A stretch of DNA of 64,000 bases. Origin: Streptomyces sp. NBC_00775. Its GTDB lineage: Bacteria > Actinomycetota > Actinomycetes > Streptomycetales > Streptomycetaceae. This document shows, in pieces, positions 29,001 through 38,534 of this stretch (positions are counted from its first letter, which is position 1; every line of letters starts with the position of its first letter). Below the pieces are notes generated by a model. That model was not told the origin of the DNA. It ran no database searches and saw only the letters and a list, made by a program, of their open reading frames with translations. The position numbers and the translations under genes were made by a program. The stretch is from NCBI RefSeq assembly GCF_036347135.1, contig NZ_CP108938.1, positions 8,432,001 to 8,496,000 on the forward strand. Reading direction: 5' to 3'.

Positions 29001-30506
29001 ATGGTAGAAAGACCCACGCGAGAGGTGCATCGCCTCAAAGCGAATTCCGTAGGTCTGGTGGGCGTCGTGTTCATGGCGGTCGCCACCGCCGCGCCGATCA
29101 CCGCGATGACGGGCAACCTCCCCATCGCGGTCGGGTTCGGCAACGGCACGGGCGCGCCCGCGGGCTATCTCTTCGCCACGGTCGTGCTGACGGTCTTCTC
29201 CGTCGGATACGTCGCCATGGCCAAGCGGATCACGGCCGCGGGAGCCTTCTACGGCTACATCTCGCACGGTCTGGGCCGGATCGCCGGGATGGCCTCCGGA
29301 ATGCTCGCCGTGATGGCGTACATCGTCTTCGAGGCGTCCATCGTCGGCGTCTTCTCGTACTTCGCGAAGACCACGGTCGACGACCAGCTGGGTGTCGACC
29401 TGCCGTGGATCCTCTACGCGGCCGCCATGCTCGCCGTCACGGCCGTCCTGTCGTACTTCGACATCAACCTCACCGCGAAGGCCCTCGGCGTGATGCTGAT
29501 CGCCGAGATCGCCGTGCTGTTCGCGGTGGCCACCGCTGTGCTCGTCCAGGGCGGCGGCCCGGACGGCATCCCTGTAGAGCCCATCAATCCGAAGAACGCC
29601 TTCACCGGGACCTCGGCCGGGCTCGGTCTGTTCTTCGCCTTCTGGTCGTGGGTCGGGTTCGAGTCGACGGCGATGTACGGCGAGGAGTCCCGCGACCCGA
29701 AGCGGGTCATCCCGCGCGCCACGCTGATCTCGGTCGTCGGCGTCGGACTGTTCTACATCTACGTCTCCTGGATGACGATCGCCGGCAACGGCCTGAAGGG
29801 CTCGGTCAAGATCTCCTCCGGCACGAGCCCCCTCGACCTGTTCTTCGACCCGGCGCACGCCTTCATCGGCGCCTGGGCGGTCGACGCCTTCCAGTGGCTG
29901 CTGATCACCGGCTCGTTCGCCTGCGGCATGGCCTTCCACCAATGCGCGGCACGCTACTTGTACGCGATCGGGCGCGAGGGCTTCCTGCACCCGGCCCTGG
30001 GCCGTACGCACGCGCGGCACGGCTCCCCGTACATCGCCTCGTTCGTCCAGTCCGTCATCGCCGTCGCGCTCGTGGCCGCCTTCTGGCTGACCGGGCAGGA
30101 CCCCTACATCCACCTCTACACGCTGCTCGCGATCCTCGGCACGATGGCGATCCTCATCGTGCAGACGCTGTGCTCGTTCGCGGTGATCGGCTACTTCCGC
30201 AAGCATCACCCCGAGGACCGGCACTGGTTCAGGACCTTCGCCGCGCCCCTGGTCGGCGGGATCGGCATGATCGCCGTGGTCGTGCTGCTGGTGCTGAACC
30301 TGGACACCGCCGCGGGTACGGCGGCGGACTCGCTCTTCTTCAAGGCCATCCCGTGGATCGTCGGCCTGGTCTTCTTCGGCAGGCTCGGCCTCGGGTTCTA
30401 CCTCAAGGTCAGACAGCCCGAGCGCTACGCCGTCATCGGCCGGATCGTCCTGGAGGACGCGGCCGAGCGCACGGACGACGTCCAGCAAGCCTCCGCCACC
30501 GTCTGA
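29001..30506 (+). CDS. APC-superfamily amino acid/amine permease
   Basis: A 501-residue cytoplasmic-membrane transporter with about 12 hydrophobic segments. The first helix carries the substrate motif MAVATAAPITAMTGNLPIAV, and GLGLFFAFWSWVGFESTAMY with GEESRDPKRVIPRATLISVV is the conserved helix 6-7 region. It closely resembles amino acid/polyamine permeases found with oxidases in Streptomyces. I chose ATG 29001 (MVERPTREVHRL) since GGGAGGGGCGGGA lies just upstream; the ATG at 28983 has none. The amine oxidase gene starts 11 bp after the stop, so the two form an operon. Confidence 0.9.
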   Translation: MVERPTREVHRLKANSVGLVGVVFMAVATAAPITAMTGNLPIAVGFGNGTGAPAGYLFATVVLTVFSVGYVAMAKRITAAGAFYGYISHGLGRIAGMASGMLAVMAYIVFEASIVGVFSYFAKTTVDDQLGVDLPWILYAAAMLAVTAVLSYFDINLTAKALGVMLIAEIAVLFAVATAVLVQGGGPDGIPVEPINPKNAFTGTSAGLGLFFAFWSWVGFESTAMYGEESRDPKRVIPRATLISVVGVGLFYIYVSWMTIAGNGLKGSVKISSGTSPLDLFFDPAHAFIGAWAVDAFQWLLITGSFACGMAFHQCAARYLYAIGREGFLHPALGRTHARHGSPYIASFVQSVIAVALVAAFWLTGQDPYIHLYTLLAILGTMAILIVQTLCSFAVIGYFRKHHPEDRHWFRTFAAPLVGGIGMIAVVVLLVLNLDTAAGTAADSLFFKAIPWIVGLVFFGRLGLGFYLKVRQPERYAVIGRIVLEDAAERTDDVQQASATV

Positions 30507-30517
30507 GGAGCAGCACT

Positions 30518-32140
30518 GTGTCCCGTACGAACACGATGCACGTCCTGCGCAGCCTGGCCGCCGACCACGCCGCCGCACGCCGACTGGGCATCCCCGTCGC
30601 CGAGTTGCGGGGGCAGCGGCTGAGCCGCCGCGCCGTCCTGAAGGGAGCCGGAGCCGTCGGCCTCGCCGCCGCGACGGGTCTCGCGGCGGCACCCGGAGCC
30701 GCCGCCGCCCAGACCACCGCGGCCGCTCCCCGTATCGCCGTCGTGGGCGCCGGAATCGCCGGGCTCACCGCCGCCCTCACCCTGAACGACGCGGGCCTCG
30801 CCTGCACGCTCTACGAGGCCAACCCGGACCGCGTCGGCGGCCGCATGTACTCGCAGCGCGACCACTGGGCGTACGGCCAGACCTCCGAGATCGGCGGCGA
30901 GCTGATCGACACCAGCCACAAGAAGATGCTGGAGCTGTGCCGCCGCTTCGCGCTGCCCACCGAGGACTTCCTCGGCGGCGGGCCCAATGGAGCCGAGGAA
31001 GTCCTCTGGTTCGACGGCGGGTACTACTCGCGTGAGCAGGCCGACGAGGACTTCAAGGCCGTCTACCAGGCCCTCCACCAGGACCTGCAGAACTCCGGCG
31101 AGGTGTTCTGGAACCAGACCACGGCGGCGGGCACCGCCCTCGACAACATGTCGCTGTACGACTGGATCGAGTCCCGTGTGCCGGGCGGTCACGACTCGCC
31201 CCTCGGACGTCTCTTCGACGTCGCGTACAACGTCGAGTACGGCGCCGACACCACCGACCAGTCCGCGCTGGCCCTCGTCCTGCTGATGGGCTACCAGACC
31301 AATCCCGGCAACTTCAACATCTGGGGCCTGTCCAACGAGCGCTACCACATCACCGGCGGCAACGACCAACTCCCGCACGCCATCGCCGACTACCTGCCGG
31401 ATGACACGATCCTCCAGGGCTGGTCTCTCGACGCGGTCAAGGCCAACAGCGACGGCACGCAGACGCTGACCTTCACCGAGTCCGGTGCCACCCGCACCGT
31501 CACCGCCGACCACACCATCCTGTGCGTGCCGCTGCCGGTCCTCCAGCAACTCGACCTCACCCGGGCCGCCTTCGACACCCGGATGACGAACCTGCTACGC
31601 GACGCCCGCATGGGCTACTGCACCAAGCTCAACCTGCAGTTCTCCAGCCGCCCCTGGCGCGGCACGGGCGCCTGGCCCGGTGTGTCCGCCGGCGAGTGCT
31701 TCACCGACACCGAGGTCCAGCAGACCTGGGACACCACCAAGGTCCAGCCGGGCACGGGCGGCATCCTCATCCAGTACGGCGGCGGCAGCCTTGCCAAGTC
31801 GCTGGCGCCCGCGAGCCCGTTCGCGTACGAGAGCGATCCGTACGTCACCGGCCTCGCGAAGAAGTACCTCGCCGGCATCGACGCCTTCTTCCCCGGTACG
31901 TCGGCGGCCTGGACGGGCAGGGCCCAGCTCTCCGCCTGGCACCTCAACCCGTACTCCCTGGGCGCCTACTCGTACTGGCCCGTGGGCTATCTCCACCGGT
32001 ACGCGGGCTACGAGGGGGTCGCCCAGGGCAACATCCACATCGGCGGCGAGCACTGTTCGTACGACTTCCAGGGCTTTATGGAGGGCGGCGCGACCGAAGG
32101 CGAGCGTGCCGCCCAGGAGGTGATCGCCGCCGTCAGCTAG
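30518..32140 (+). CDS. Tat-exported flavin monoamine oxidase
   Basis: A 540-residue FAD amine oxidase. The N-terminus has a twin-arginine signal (RLSRRAVLKGAG, then a hydrophobic Ala/Gly stretch ending GAAAAQ), so the folded flavoprotein is exported. The FAD-binding motif is VVGAGIAGLTAALTLNDAG, followed by EANPDRVGGRMYS. The C-terminal FAD loop is NIHIGGEHCSYDFQGFMEGG. Members oxidise primary amines or L-amino acids, producing H2O2, ammonia and an aldehyde or keto acid. GTG 30518 has GAGGAG 7 bases upstream. It is co-transcribed with the permease, and an N-terminal linker of about 35 residues before the Tat motif is typical of this subgroup. Confidence 0.92.
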   Translation: MSRTNTMHVLRSLAADHAAARRLGIPVAELRGQRLSRRAVLKGAGAVGLAAATGLAAAPGAAAAQTTAAAPRIAVVGAGIAGLTAALTLNDAGLACTLYEANPDRVGGRMYSQRDHWAYGQTSEIGGELIDTSHKKMLELCRRFALPTEDFLGGGPNGAEEVLWFDGGYYSREQADEDFKAVYQALHQDLQNSGEVFWNQTTAAGTALDNMSLYDWIESRVPGGHDSPLGRLFDVAYNVEYGADTTDQSALALVLLMGYQTNPGNFNIWGLSNERYHITGGNDQLPHAIADYLPDDTILQGWSLDAVKANSDGTQTLTFTESGATRTVTADHTILCVPLPVLQQLDLTRAAFDTRMTNLLRDARMGYCTKLNLQFSSRPWRGTGAWPGVSAGECFTDTEVQQTWDTTKVQPGTGGILIQYGGGSLAKSLAPASPFAYESDPYVTGLAKKYLAGIDAFFPGTSAAWTGRAQLSAWHLNPYSLGAYSYWPVGYLHRYAGYEGVAQGNIHIGGEHCSYDFQGFMEGGATEGERAAQEVIAAVS

Positions 32141-33521
32141 GCACCGGCGCGATGTTGTGGTTGAAGCGGAAGACGTTGTCGGGGTCGTATTCCGCTTTCA
32201 CCGCGGCCAGCCGCCGGAGGTTCCCGGCGCCGAGGCCGGCCACGACCCGGTCCGCGCCCTCGTTCCCGATGAAGTTGAGGTAGACCGCGCCGGTGCTCCA
32301 CGGCCGGACGCCCGCGCGGACGTCCCCGACCCACTGGATACAGCGCTCGTCGTCGGCCGGGTCCTCCCAGATTCCGAAGGGGTGCACGCCCCAGGGTGCG
32401 TCCCGGTAGGGGACCGGGAAGCGGGCCGGGCCGGAGGCGATCGCGCCGCCCTGAGGGAACAGCACGTGCTGGGTTCCCGTGGGTACGGGCACGGACTCGC
32501 CGAGGGCGCAGAACACGTCCACGAGCTCGTCGGGCAGACCTGTCAGATACTCCGACGACCAGTAGTTCCGCAGGCCGGGCGGGTCGTCGAGCATGCACTG
32601 GAGGTCGGGGTAGGGGATGGCGGTGAGCATCTCGACCTCGTGCGGCAGCGCCAGCAGAGGCTGGGCGAGCTTGCGCAGATCTTCCTCGCCGCCCACGTAC
32701 GTGAGGAGAACGGCGCACAGCAGCTTGCCGACCATGTGCTCGGGGACGAACTCCTCGGGCGGGCCCGTCGTATACATGACGGCGCCGCCCGCCTCCGACG
32801 GGCCGTTCTCGATGACCTCGCGGTAGACGCGGATCAGGTCCGGGCCGGCGTCCGGCTGGGACATCAGCAGGGCGATGGAGAATTCCGGCAGCGGGTGCAG
32901 CTTCAGGGTCAGCGCGGTGGCGACGCCGAAGTTGCCGCCGCCGACGTGCAGGGCCCAGAAGAGTTCCGCGTTCTCGTGGTCGGTGGCCCGGACCGTCGTC
33001 CCGTCGGCCGTCACCAGTTCTACGCCGAGCAGATTGTCGGCGGCGAGGCCGAACGACCGGTCGAGCCAGCCGTTCCCGCCGCCGAGTACGAAGCCGCCGA
33101 CGCCGGTGGTCGAGACGCGGCCGCCGGTCGTCGCCAGGCCGTACGGCTGGGTGGCCAGGTCGAGGTCGCTCATGACGGCGCCGCCCTCCACCCGTACCGT
33201 CTCGGAACCGGGGTGGACCGTCACCGTCCGCATCCGGCGCAGGTCGATGACCAGGCCGCCGTCGTTGAGCGACATGCCCGACACGCTGTGGCCGCCGCCG
33301 CGCACCGCGATCGGCAGGTCCAGGTCCCGCGCGAAGCGCACCGAACGGGCCACATCGGCCTCGCTCTCGCAGCGTGCGATCACGGCGGGGCGTTTGTCGA
33401 TCATCGCGTTGAAGATCGTCCGGGCGTCGTCGTACCCGGGGTCGTCCGGGGCGAACACCTCACCGGGCAGGTCCGCGCGGAGCGCGGCGAGCGCCGTGCC
33501 CGCCTTCCCGAGGGGAGCCAT
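32133..33521 (-). CDS. FAD-binding oxidoreductase (berberine-bridge/PCMH type)
   Basis: A 462-residue PCMH-fold flavoprotein. The FAD loop has the histidine expected to carry covalent FAD (IAVRGGGHSVSGMS). The second loop is TTGGRVSTTGVGGFVLGGGN. In the bicovalent members a cysteine sits in this loop; here there is none, so at most a single covalent bond is expected. The C-terminal BBE motif is YDPDNVFRFNHNI. Substrates range from sugars to alkaloids and are unpredictable here. No signal peptide. It converges on the amine oxidase with an 8-bp overlap. Confidence 0.9.
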   Translation of the reverse strand: MAPLGKAGTALAALRADLPGEVFAPDDPGYDDARTIFNAMIDKRPAVIARCESEADVARSVRFARDLDLPIAVRGGGHSVSGMSLNDGGLVIDLRRMRTVTVHPGSETVRVEGGAVMSDLDLATQPYGLATTGGRVSTTGVGGFVLGGGNGWLDRSFGLAADNLLGVELVTADGTTVRATDHENAELFWALHVGGGNFGVATALTLKLHPLPEFSIALLMSQPDAGPDLIRVYREVIENGPSEAGGAVMYTTGPPEEFVPEHMVGKLLCAVLLTYVGGEEDLRKLAQPLLALPHEVEMLTAIPYPDLQCMLDDPPGLRNYWSSEYLTGLPDELVDVFCALGESVPVPTGTQHVLFPQGGAIASGPARFPVPYRDAPWGVHPFGIWEDPADDERCIQWVGDVRAGVRPWSTGAVYLNFIGNEGADRVVAGLGAGNLRRLAAVKAEYDPDNVFRFNHNIAPVPS

Positions 33522-33591
33522 GGCAGCCGCCCCCTTCCACCTGGGGACAGGACTATGTCCAGGCTAGGGGGGCACGGCGGATCGGTCCTGT

Positions 33592-35418
33592 TCAGCCGCC
33601 GTACGCCCCCGAGGCCGTCAGCCTCAGTGCCGTGTCGATCAGGGGAACGTGACTGAACGCCTGCGGGAAGTTGCCCACCTGCCGCTGGAGCCGCGGGTCC
33701 CACTCCTCGGCGAGCAGACCGAGGTCGTTCCTGAGCGCCAGCAGCCTCTCGAAGAGTTTGCGGGCCTCGTCCACGCGGCCGATCATCGCCAGGTCGTCCG
33801 CCATCCAGAACGAGCAGGCGAGGAAGGCGCCCTCGTCGCCCTCCAGGCCGTCCACGCCCGCGTCCTCACCGGTGGTCGGGTAGCGCAGGATGAAGCCGTC
33901 CGGGGTGGACAGCTCGCGCTGGATCGCCTCGATGGTGCCGATCACGCGCTTGTCGTCCGGGGGCAGGAAGCCCATCTGCGGGATGAGGAGCAGCGAGGCG
34001 TCCAGCTCCTTGGAGCCGTACGACTGCGTGAACGTGTTGCGCTCCTTGTCGTAGCCCTTCTCGCACACGTCCCGGTGGATGTCGTCGCGCAGCTCGCGCC
34101 ACTTCTCCAGCGGGCCGTCCGCGTCGCCGGACTCGATGAGCTTGATGGTGCGGTCGACGGCGACCCAGGCCATCACCTTGGAGTGAACGAAGTGCCGTCG
34201 TGGACCTCGGACTTCCCAGATGCCCTCGTCGGGCTGGTCCCAGTGGTTCTCCAGGTAGCGGATCAGCTTCAGCTGGAGCAGCGAGGCGTAGTCGTTGCGG
34301 GACAGGCCCGTCATGTGGGCCAGGTGCAGGGCCTCGGTGACCTCGCCGTACACATCGAGCTGGAGCTGGTGCGCGGCGCCGTTGCCGACCCGTACGGGCG
34401 TCGAATTCTCGTATCCGGGAAGCCAGTCGAGCTCCGCCTCGCCCAACTCCCGTTCGCCCGCGATGCCGTACATGATCTGCAGGTTCTCCGGGTCGCCGGC
34501 GACGGCGCGCAGCAGCCACTCGCGCCAGGCGCGGGCTTCCTCGCGGTAGCCGGTGCGCAGCAGCGAGGAGAGGGTGATGGCGGCGTCGCGGAGCCAGGTG
34601 TAGCGGTAGTCCCAGTTGCGTACGCCGCCGATCTCCTCCGGGAGGGAGGTGGTGGGCGCGGCGACGATGCCGCCCGTGGGCGCGTACGTCAGGGCCTTCA
34701 GCGTGATCAGCGAGCGGACGACGGCCTCACGGTAGGGGCCGTGGTACGTGCACTGGTCGACCCAGTCGCGCCAGAAGTCCTCGGTGGCCTCCAGCGACTG
34801 CTCGGGCTCGGGCAGCGCGGGCGGCTCCTTGTGCGAGGGTTCCCACGAGATGGTGAACGCGATCCGGTCGCCGGGCGCCACCGTGAAGTCCGCGTAGGTG
34901 GTCAGTGCCTTGCCGTAGGTCTCGCAGGCGGTGTCGAACCACACCGAGTCGGGCCCGGCGACGGCGACCGTGCGCCCCTCGTGCTTGTGCACCCAGGGCA
35001 CCACGCGGCCGTAGCTGAAACGCATCCGCAGCGCGGAGCGCATCGGCACCCGGCCCGTGACGCCCTCGACGATCCGGATCAGCTGCGGCGCGCCGTCGCG
35101 CGGGGGCATGAAATCGGTCACGCGGACCGTGCCGCGCGGGGTGTCCCACTCGGATTCGAGGATCAGCGAGTCGCCGCGGTATCTGCGGCGCGCCGCCGTC
35201 GGAGGTTCGGCGTCGGCCGCGTGGGCCGGGCCCAGCCGCCAGAATCCGTGTTCCTCCGTGCCGAGCAGCCCAGCGAAGATGGCATGGGAGTCGAAGCGGG
35301 GCAGGCACAGCCAGTCGACTGTGCCGTCCCGGCAGACCAGCGCCGCTGTCTGCATGTCTCCGATGAGTGCGTAGTCCTCGATGCGCCCGGCCACGTGCAT
35401 CTCCAGTCGAACGGCCAC
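33592..35418 (-). CDS. Glycoside hydrolase family 15 protein (trehalase/glucoamylase-like)
   Basis: A 608-residue cytosolic (alpha/alpha)6-barrel enzyme preceded by a beta-sandwich. Seen: RIEDYALIGDMQTAALVCRD at the N-terminus, DGTVDWLCLPRFDSHAIFAG, PTTSLPEEIGGVRNWDYRYT with the catalytic-site region WLRDA, and EGIWEVRGPRRHFVHSKVMA around the first catalytic Glu. GNFPQAFSHVPLID is at the C-terminus. Actinobacterial members of this group include characterised trehalases, so trehalose recycling is the best guess. GTG 35418 is used; ATG 35400 is possible. A set of AACGT repeats lies directly upstream. Confidence 0.9.
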   Translation of the reverse strand: MAVRLEMHVAGRIEDYALIGDMQTAALVCRDGTVDWLCLPRFDSHAIFAGLLGTEEHGFWRLGPAHAADAEPPTAARRRYRGDSLILESEWDTPRGTVRVTDFMPPRDGAPQLIRIVEGVTGRVPMRSALRMRFSYGRVVPWVHKHEGRTVAVAGPDSVWFDTACETYGKALTTYADFTVAPGDRIAFTISWEPSHKEPPALPEPEQSLEATEDFWRDWVDQCTYHGPYREAVVRSLITLKALTYAPTGGIVAAPTTSLPEEIGGVRNWDYRYTWLRDAAITLSSLLRTGYREEARAWREWLLRAVAGDPENLQIMYGIAGERELGEAELDWLPGYENSTPVRVGNGAAHQLQLDVYGEVTEALHLAHMTGLSRNDYASLLQLKLIRYLENHWDQPDEGIWEVRGPRRHFVHSKVMAWVAVDRTIKLIESGDADGPLEKWRELRDDIHRDVCEKGYDKERNTFTQSYGSKELDASLLLIPQMGFLPPDDKRVIGTIEAIQRELSTPDGFILRYPTTGEDAGVDGLEGDEGAFLACSFWMADDLAMIGRVDEARKLFERLLALRNDLGLLAEEWDPRLQRQVGNFPQAFSHVPLIDTALRLTASGAYGG

Positions 35419-35452
35419 GTCGCCCCCCGAGGGGCGGTCGCTCTGCGGTCAG

Positions 35453-35536
35453 GGAACGTTGGTAATGCGAAACGTCGGTACTAAGGAACGTCAGTAGTGT
35501 GCGGAACGTTGATCATGCGTCGCTGTGAAACGTCAA
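35453..35536 (-). repeat. Five AACGT-core direct repeats upstream of the GH15 gene
   Basis: RGAACGTY/GAAACGTC-type boxes start at 35455, 35471, 35487, 35505 and 35529 (AACGTT, AACGTC, AACGTC, AACGTT, AACGTC). Spacings are 16, 16, 18 and 24 bp. The first lies about 35 bp upstream of the GH15 start. A perfect CGTTTCGAAACG palindrome follows at 35565-35576. The rest of the 35419-35937 gap (519 bp) holds no gene; it must also contain the pyrG promoter. The array looks like a cooperative operator. Confidence 0.6.
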
Positions 35537-35937
35537 TTGTCGGTGCGGTGGGCGGTGCGATTGTCGTTTCGAAACGCACTGACGAGCTCTCGTTGTTCCG
35601 GGATACGGGCGGGGATGGTGCCGTGTGTCGGCCGGGCTCGGCAGCGAGTGTCCGAGCAGGATACGACGCACCTGGAAGATCCGCGTGCCGCTCCCGGTAA
35701 CCCGACTGCTCCGATCGAGTGAGTGTCCAGTGAGTGTCGAGCGGGTGCTGTGCGGGGTCTGTGCCGACGTGTGCGCGGAGCGTGGCCGGAAGCGGTCTCG
35801 TTCTGTCGCTGATACCCTGGTAGCCCGTGGACCGGTGGGCAAGAAACCCCCGAACCGCAGCGACGGCACCTCCGGAAATCTCCGGACCCCACGCCGCACG
35901 CACCCCAGACCGAGACCACGGGAGCCCCCTCTTGGCC

Positions 35938-37605
35938 ATGCCGCCCGCTGCTTTTCGAAACAGCACAGCCTCGACGACCAAGCACATCTTCGTCACCGGG
36001 GGTGTCGCCTCCTCCCTCGGCAAGGGTCTGACCGCCTCCAGCCTGGGCGCGCTGCTCAAGGCGCGGGGTCTGCGGGTCACGATGCAGAAGCTCGACCCGT
36101 ACCTGAACGTCGACCCGGGCACCATGAACCCGTTCCAGCACGGCGAGGTGTTCGTCACCAACGACGGCGCCGAGACCGACCTGGACATCGGTCACTACGA
36201 GCGCTTCCTCGACGTGGACCTGGACGGCTCGGCCAACGTCACCACCGGCCAGGTGTACTCGACGGTCATCGCCAAGGAGCGGCGCGGCGAGTACCTGGGC
36301 GACACGGTTCAGGTCATTCCGCACATCACCAACGAGATCAAGCACCGCATCCGCCGCATGGCCACCGACGACGTCGACGTCGTCATCACGGAGGTCGGCG
36401 GCACGGTCGGTGACATCGAGTCCCTGCCGTTCCTGGAGACGGTCCGCCAGGTCCGTCACGAGGTCGGCCGCGACAACGTGTTCGTCGTGCACATCTCGCT
36501 CCTCCCGTACATCGGCCCGTCCGGGGAGCTGAAGACGAAGCCGACGCAGCACTCGGTTGCGGCGCTGCGCAACATCGGTATTCAGCCGGACGCGATCGTG
36601 CTGCGCGCCGACCGCGACGTGCCGACCGCGATCAAGCGCAAGATCTCGCTGATGTGCGATGTCGACGAGGCGGCCGTCGTCGCGGCCATCGACGCCAAGT
36701 CGATCTACGACATCCCGAAGGTCCTGCACACCGAGGGCCTGGACGCGTACGTCGTACGCAAGCTCGACCTGCCCTTCCGCGACGTGGACTGGACGACCTG
36801 GGACGACCTGCTCGACCGCGTCCACAACCCGCTCCACGAGATCAACCTGGCGCTCGTCGGCAAGTACATCGACCTGCCCGACGCCTACCTCTCGGTCACC
36901 GAGGCCCTGCGCGCGGGCGGCTTCGCCAACAAGGCCCGCGTGAAGATCAAGTGGGTCACCTCGGACGACTGCAAGACCCCGGCGGGCGCCGCGCAGCAGC
37001 TCGGCGACGTCGACGCGATCTGCATTCCCGGCGGCTTCGGCGACCGCGGTGTCTCCGGCAAGGTCGGCGCCATCCAGTACGCCCGCGAGAACAAGATCCC
37101 GCTGCTCGGCCTGTGTCTGGGCCTGCAGTGCATCGTGATCGAGGCCGCGCGCAACCTGGCCGACATCGCGGACGCCAACTCCACCGAGTTCGACTCCGCC
37201 ACCGCCCACCCGGTCATCTCCACCATGGCCGAGCAGCTCGACATCGTGGCGGGCGAGGGCGACATGGGCGGCACGATGCGCCTTGGTATGTATCCGGCCA
37301 AGCTCGCCGAGGGTTCCATCGTGCGCGAGGTGTACGACGGCAAGGAGTACGTCGAGGAGCGCCACCGCCACCGCTACGAGGTGAACAACGCCTACCGCGC
37401 CGAGCTGGAGAAGAAGGCCGGTCTGCAGTTCTCCGGCACCTCCCCGGACGGCAAGCTGGTCGAGTACGTCGAGTACCCGCGCGACGTCCACCCCTACCTG
37501 GTCGCGACGCAGGCGCACCCCGAGCTGCGCTCCCGTCCGACCCGCCCGCACCCGCTCTTCGCCGGCCTGGTCAAGGCCGCCGTGGAGCGCAAGACGGGTA
37601 AGTAG
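35938..37605 (+). CDS. pyrG: CTP synthase
   Basis: A 555-residue glutamine-dependent amidotransferase converting UTP to CTP. The N-terminal synthetase domain has [20 protein letters not shown] and [20 protein letters not shown]. The C-terminal glutaminase has the nucleophile region [18 protein letters not shown] and [17 protein letters not shown]. Start ATG 35938 (MPPAAFRNS...TTKHIF) agrees with the family; the ribosome site is weak. Essential and soluble. Confidence 0.97.
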   Translation: MPPAAFRNSTASTTKHIFVTGGVASSLGKGLTASSLGALLKARGLRVTMQKLDPYLNVDPGTMNPFQHGEVFVTNDGAETDLDIGHYERFLDVDLDGSANVTTGQVYSTVIAKERRGEYLGDTVQVIPHITNEIKHRIRRMATDDVDVVITEVGGTVGDIESLPFLETVRQVRHEVGRDNVFVVHISLLPYIGPSGELKTKPTQHSVAALRNIGIQPDAIVLRADRDVPTAIKRKISLMCDVDEAAVVAAIDAKSIYDIPKVLHTEGLDAYVVRKLDLPFRDVDWTTWDDLLDRVHNPLHEINLALVGKYIDLPDAYLSVTEALRAGGFANKARVKIKWVTSDDCKTPAGAAQQLGDVDAICIPGGFGDRGVSGKVGAIQYARENKIPLLGLCLGLQCIVIEAARNLADIADANSTEFDSATAHPVISTMAEQLDIVAGEGDMGGTMRLGMYPAKLAEGSIVREVYDGKEYVEERHRHRYEVNNAYRAELEKKAGLQFSGTSPDGKLVEYVEYPRDVHPYLVATQAHPELRSRPTRPHPLFAGLVKAAVERKTGK

Positions 37606-37624
37606 CACAAGGGTTGTACGGTGG

Positions 37625-37660
37625 CCGGGGTGCGCGTCTTTCGAGGTGCGCGCCCCGGTT
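37625..37660 (+). terminator. Terminator after pyrG
   Basis: CCGGGGTGCGC pairs with GCGCGCCCCGG (one wobble pair) around the loop GTCTTTCGAGGT, followed by TTTCC. Confidence 0.75.
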
Positions 37661-37736
37661 TCCGTTGCAGCCTCGCTGTGGCCGATTCCTTTCGGCCGTG
37701 ACCGGTTTCCTTTTGTACGTGCGGGAAGGGCAGGCC

Positions 37737-38363
37737 ATGACGATCAAGGACACCGCCGAGGAGTGGGAGGTCCGGGCGACCGAGACCCCCTTCAAGGGCA
37801 ACAAGACCTCGGTGCGCACCGACGACGTGGTGATGCCCGGCGGATCGGTCGCCCGCCGCGACTATCAAGTCCACCCCGGCTCCGTGGCCGTCCTCGCCCT
37901 CGACGACGAGGACCGCGTAGTCGTCATCCGCCAGTACCGCCACCCCGTGCGCCACAAGCTCTGGGAGATCCCGGCGGGCCTGCTCGACATCCCGGGCGAG
38001 AACCCGCTGCACGCCGCCCAGCGCGAGCTGTACGAAGAGGCGCACGTCAAGGCCGAGGACTGGCGCGTGCTGACCGACGTCTTCACCACGCCCGGCGGGT
38101 GCGACGAGGCCGTCCGCATCTTCCTCGCCCGCAATCTCTCCGAGGCCGAGGGCCAGCGCTTCGAGGTCGAGGACGAAGAGGCCGACATGGAGCTGGCCAG
38201 GGTCTCCGTCGACGAGCTCGTGCGCGGGGCGCTCGCCGGTGATCTGCACAACAACTGCCTGGTCGTCGGCGTCCTTTCGCTGGTGGCCGCGCGTCACGGC
38301 GACGGCCTCGACGCGCTGCGCCCGGCGGAGGCGCCGTGGCCCGCGCGTCCCTTCGAGGTCTGA
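37737..38363 (+). CDS. Nudix hydrolase, ADP-ribose pyrophosphatase type
   Basis: A 208-residue Nudix enzyme probably splitting ADP-ribose to AMP and ribose-5-phosphate. The Nudix helix is IPGENPLHAAQRELYEEAHV, with RE and EE intact. The usual glycine after EE is replaced by Ala-His, common in this actinobacterial group. YRHPVRHKLWEIPAGLLD precedes it, matching the ADPRase subfamily. ATG 37737 follows GGGAAGGGCAGG. It follows pyrG after a terminator and is probably transcribed alone or with the downstream gene. Confidence 0.9.
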   Translation: MTIKDTAEEWEVRATETPFKGNKTSVRTDDVVMPGGSVARRDYQVHPGSVAVLALDDEDRVVVIRQYRHPVRHKLWEIPAGLLDIPGENPLHAAQRELYEEAHVKAEDWRVLTDVFTTPGGCDEAVRIFLARNLSEAEGQRFEVEDEEADMELARVSVDELVRGALAGDLHNNCLVVGVLSLVAARHGDGLDALRPAEAPWPARPFEV

Positions 38364-38370
38364 TCCACCT

Positions 38371-38394
38371 CTGACGCCACCCCGGCGCCGTCAG
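38371..38394 (+). terminator. Possible terminator after the Nudix gene
   Basis: CTGACG...CGTCAG, 6-bp stem with a GC-rich 12-nt interior, 7 bp past the stop codon. Confidence 0.4.
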
Positions 38395-38534
38395 TCCTAC
38401 GATCGCCTGATCCGATCGGGGGACGTGTCCGCCGCGCTCCTCCCAGATCGTCGCAGAGCGTGAACTAGGCTCTGGAAACGCCCGAACCGGAGTCCCGGCG
38501 GGCCCCAGCGTGCAGTGGGACGGGAGTGTGGCCC

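Noticed and set aside
29405..32140. A 911-codon frame that would fuse upstream sequence to the amine oxidase
   Set aside because: The first part is an out-of-frame reading of the permease. The real oxidase starts at GTG 30518 with GAGGAG and a Tat signal.
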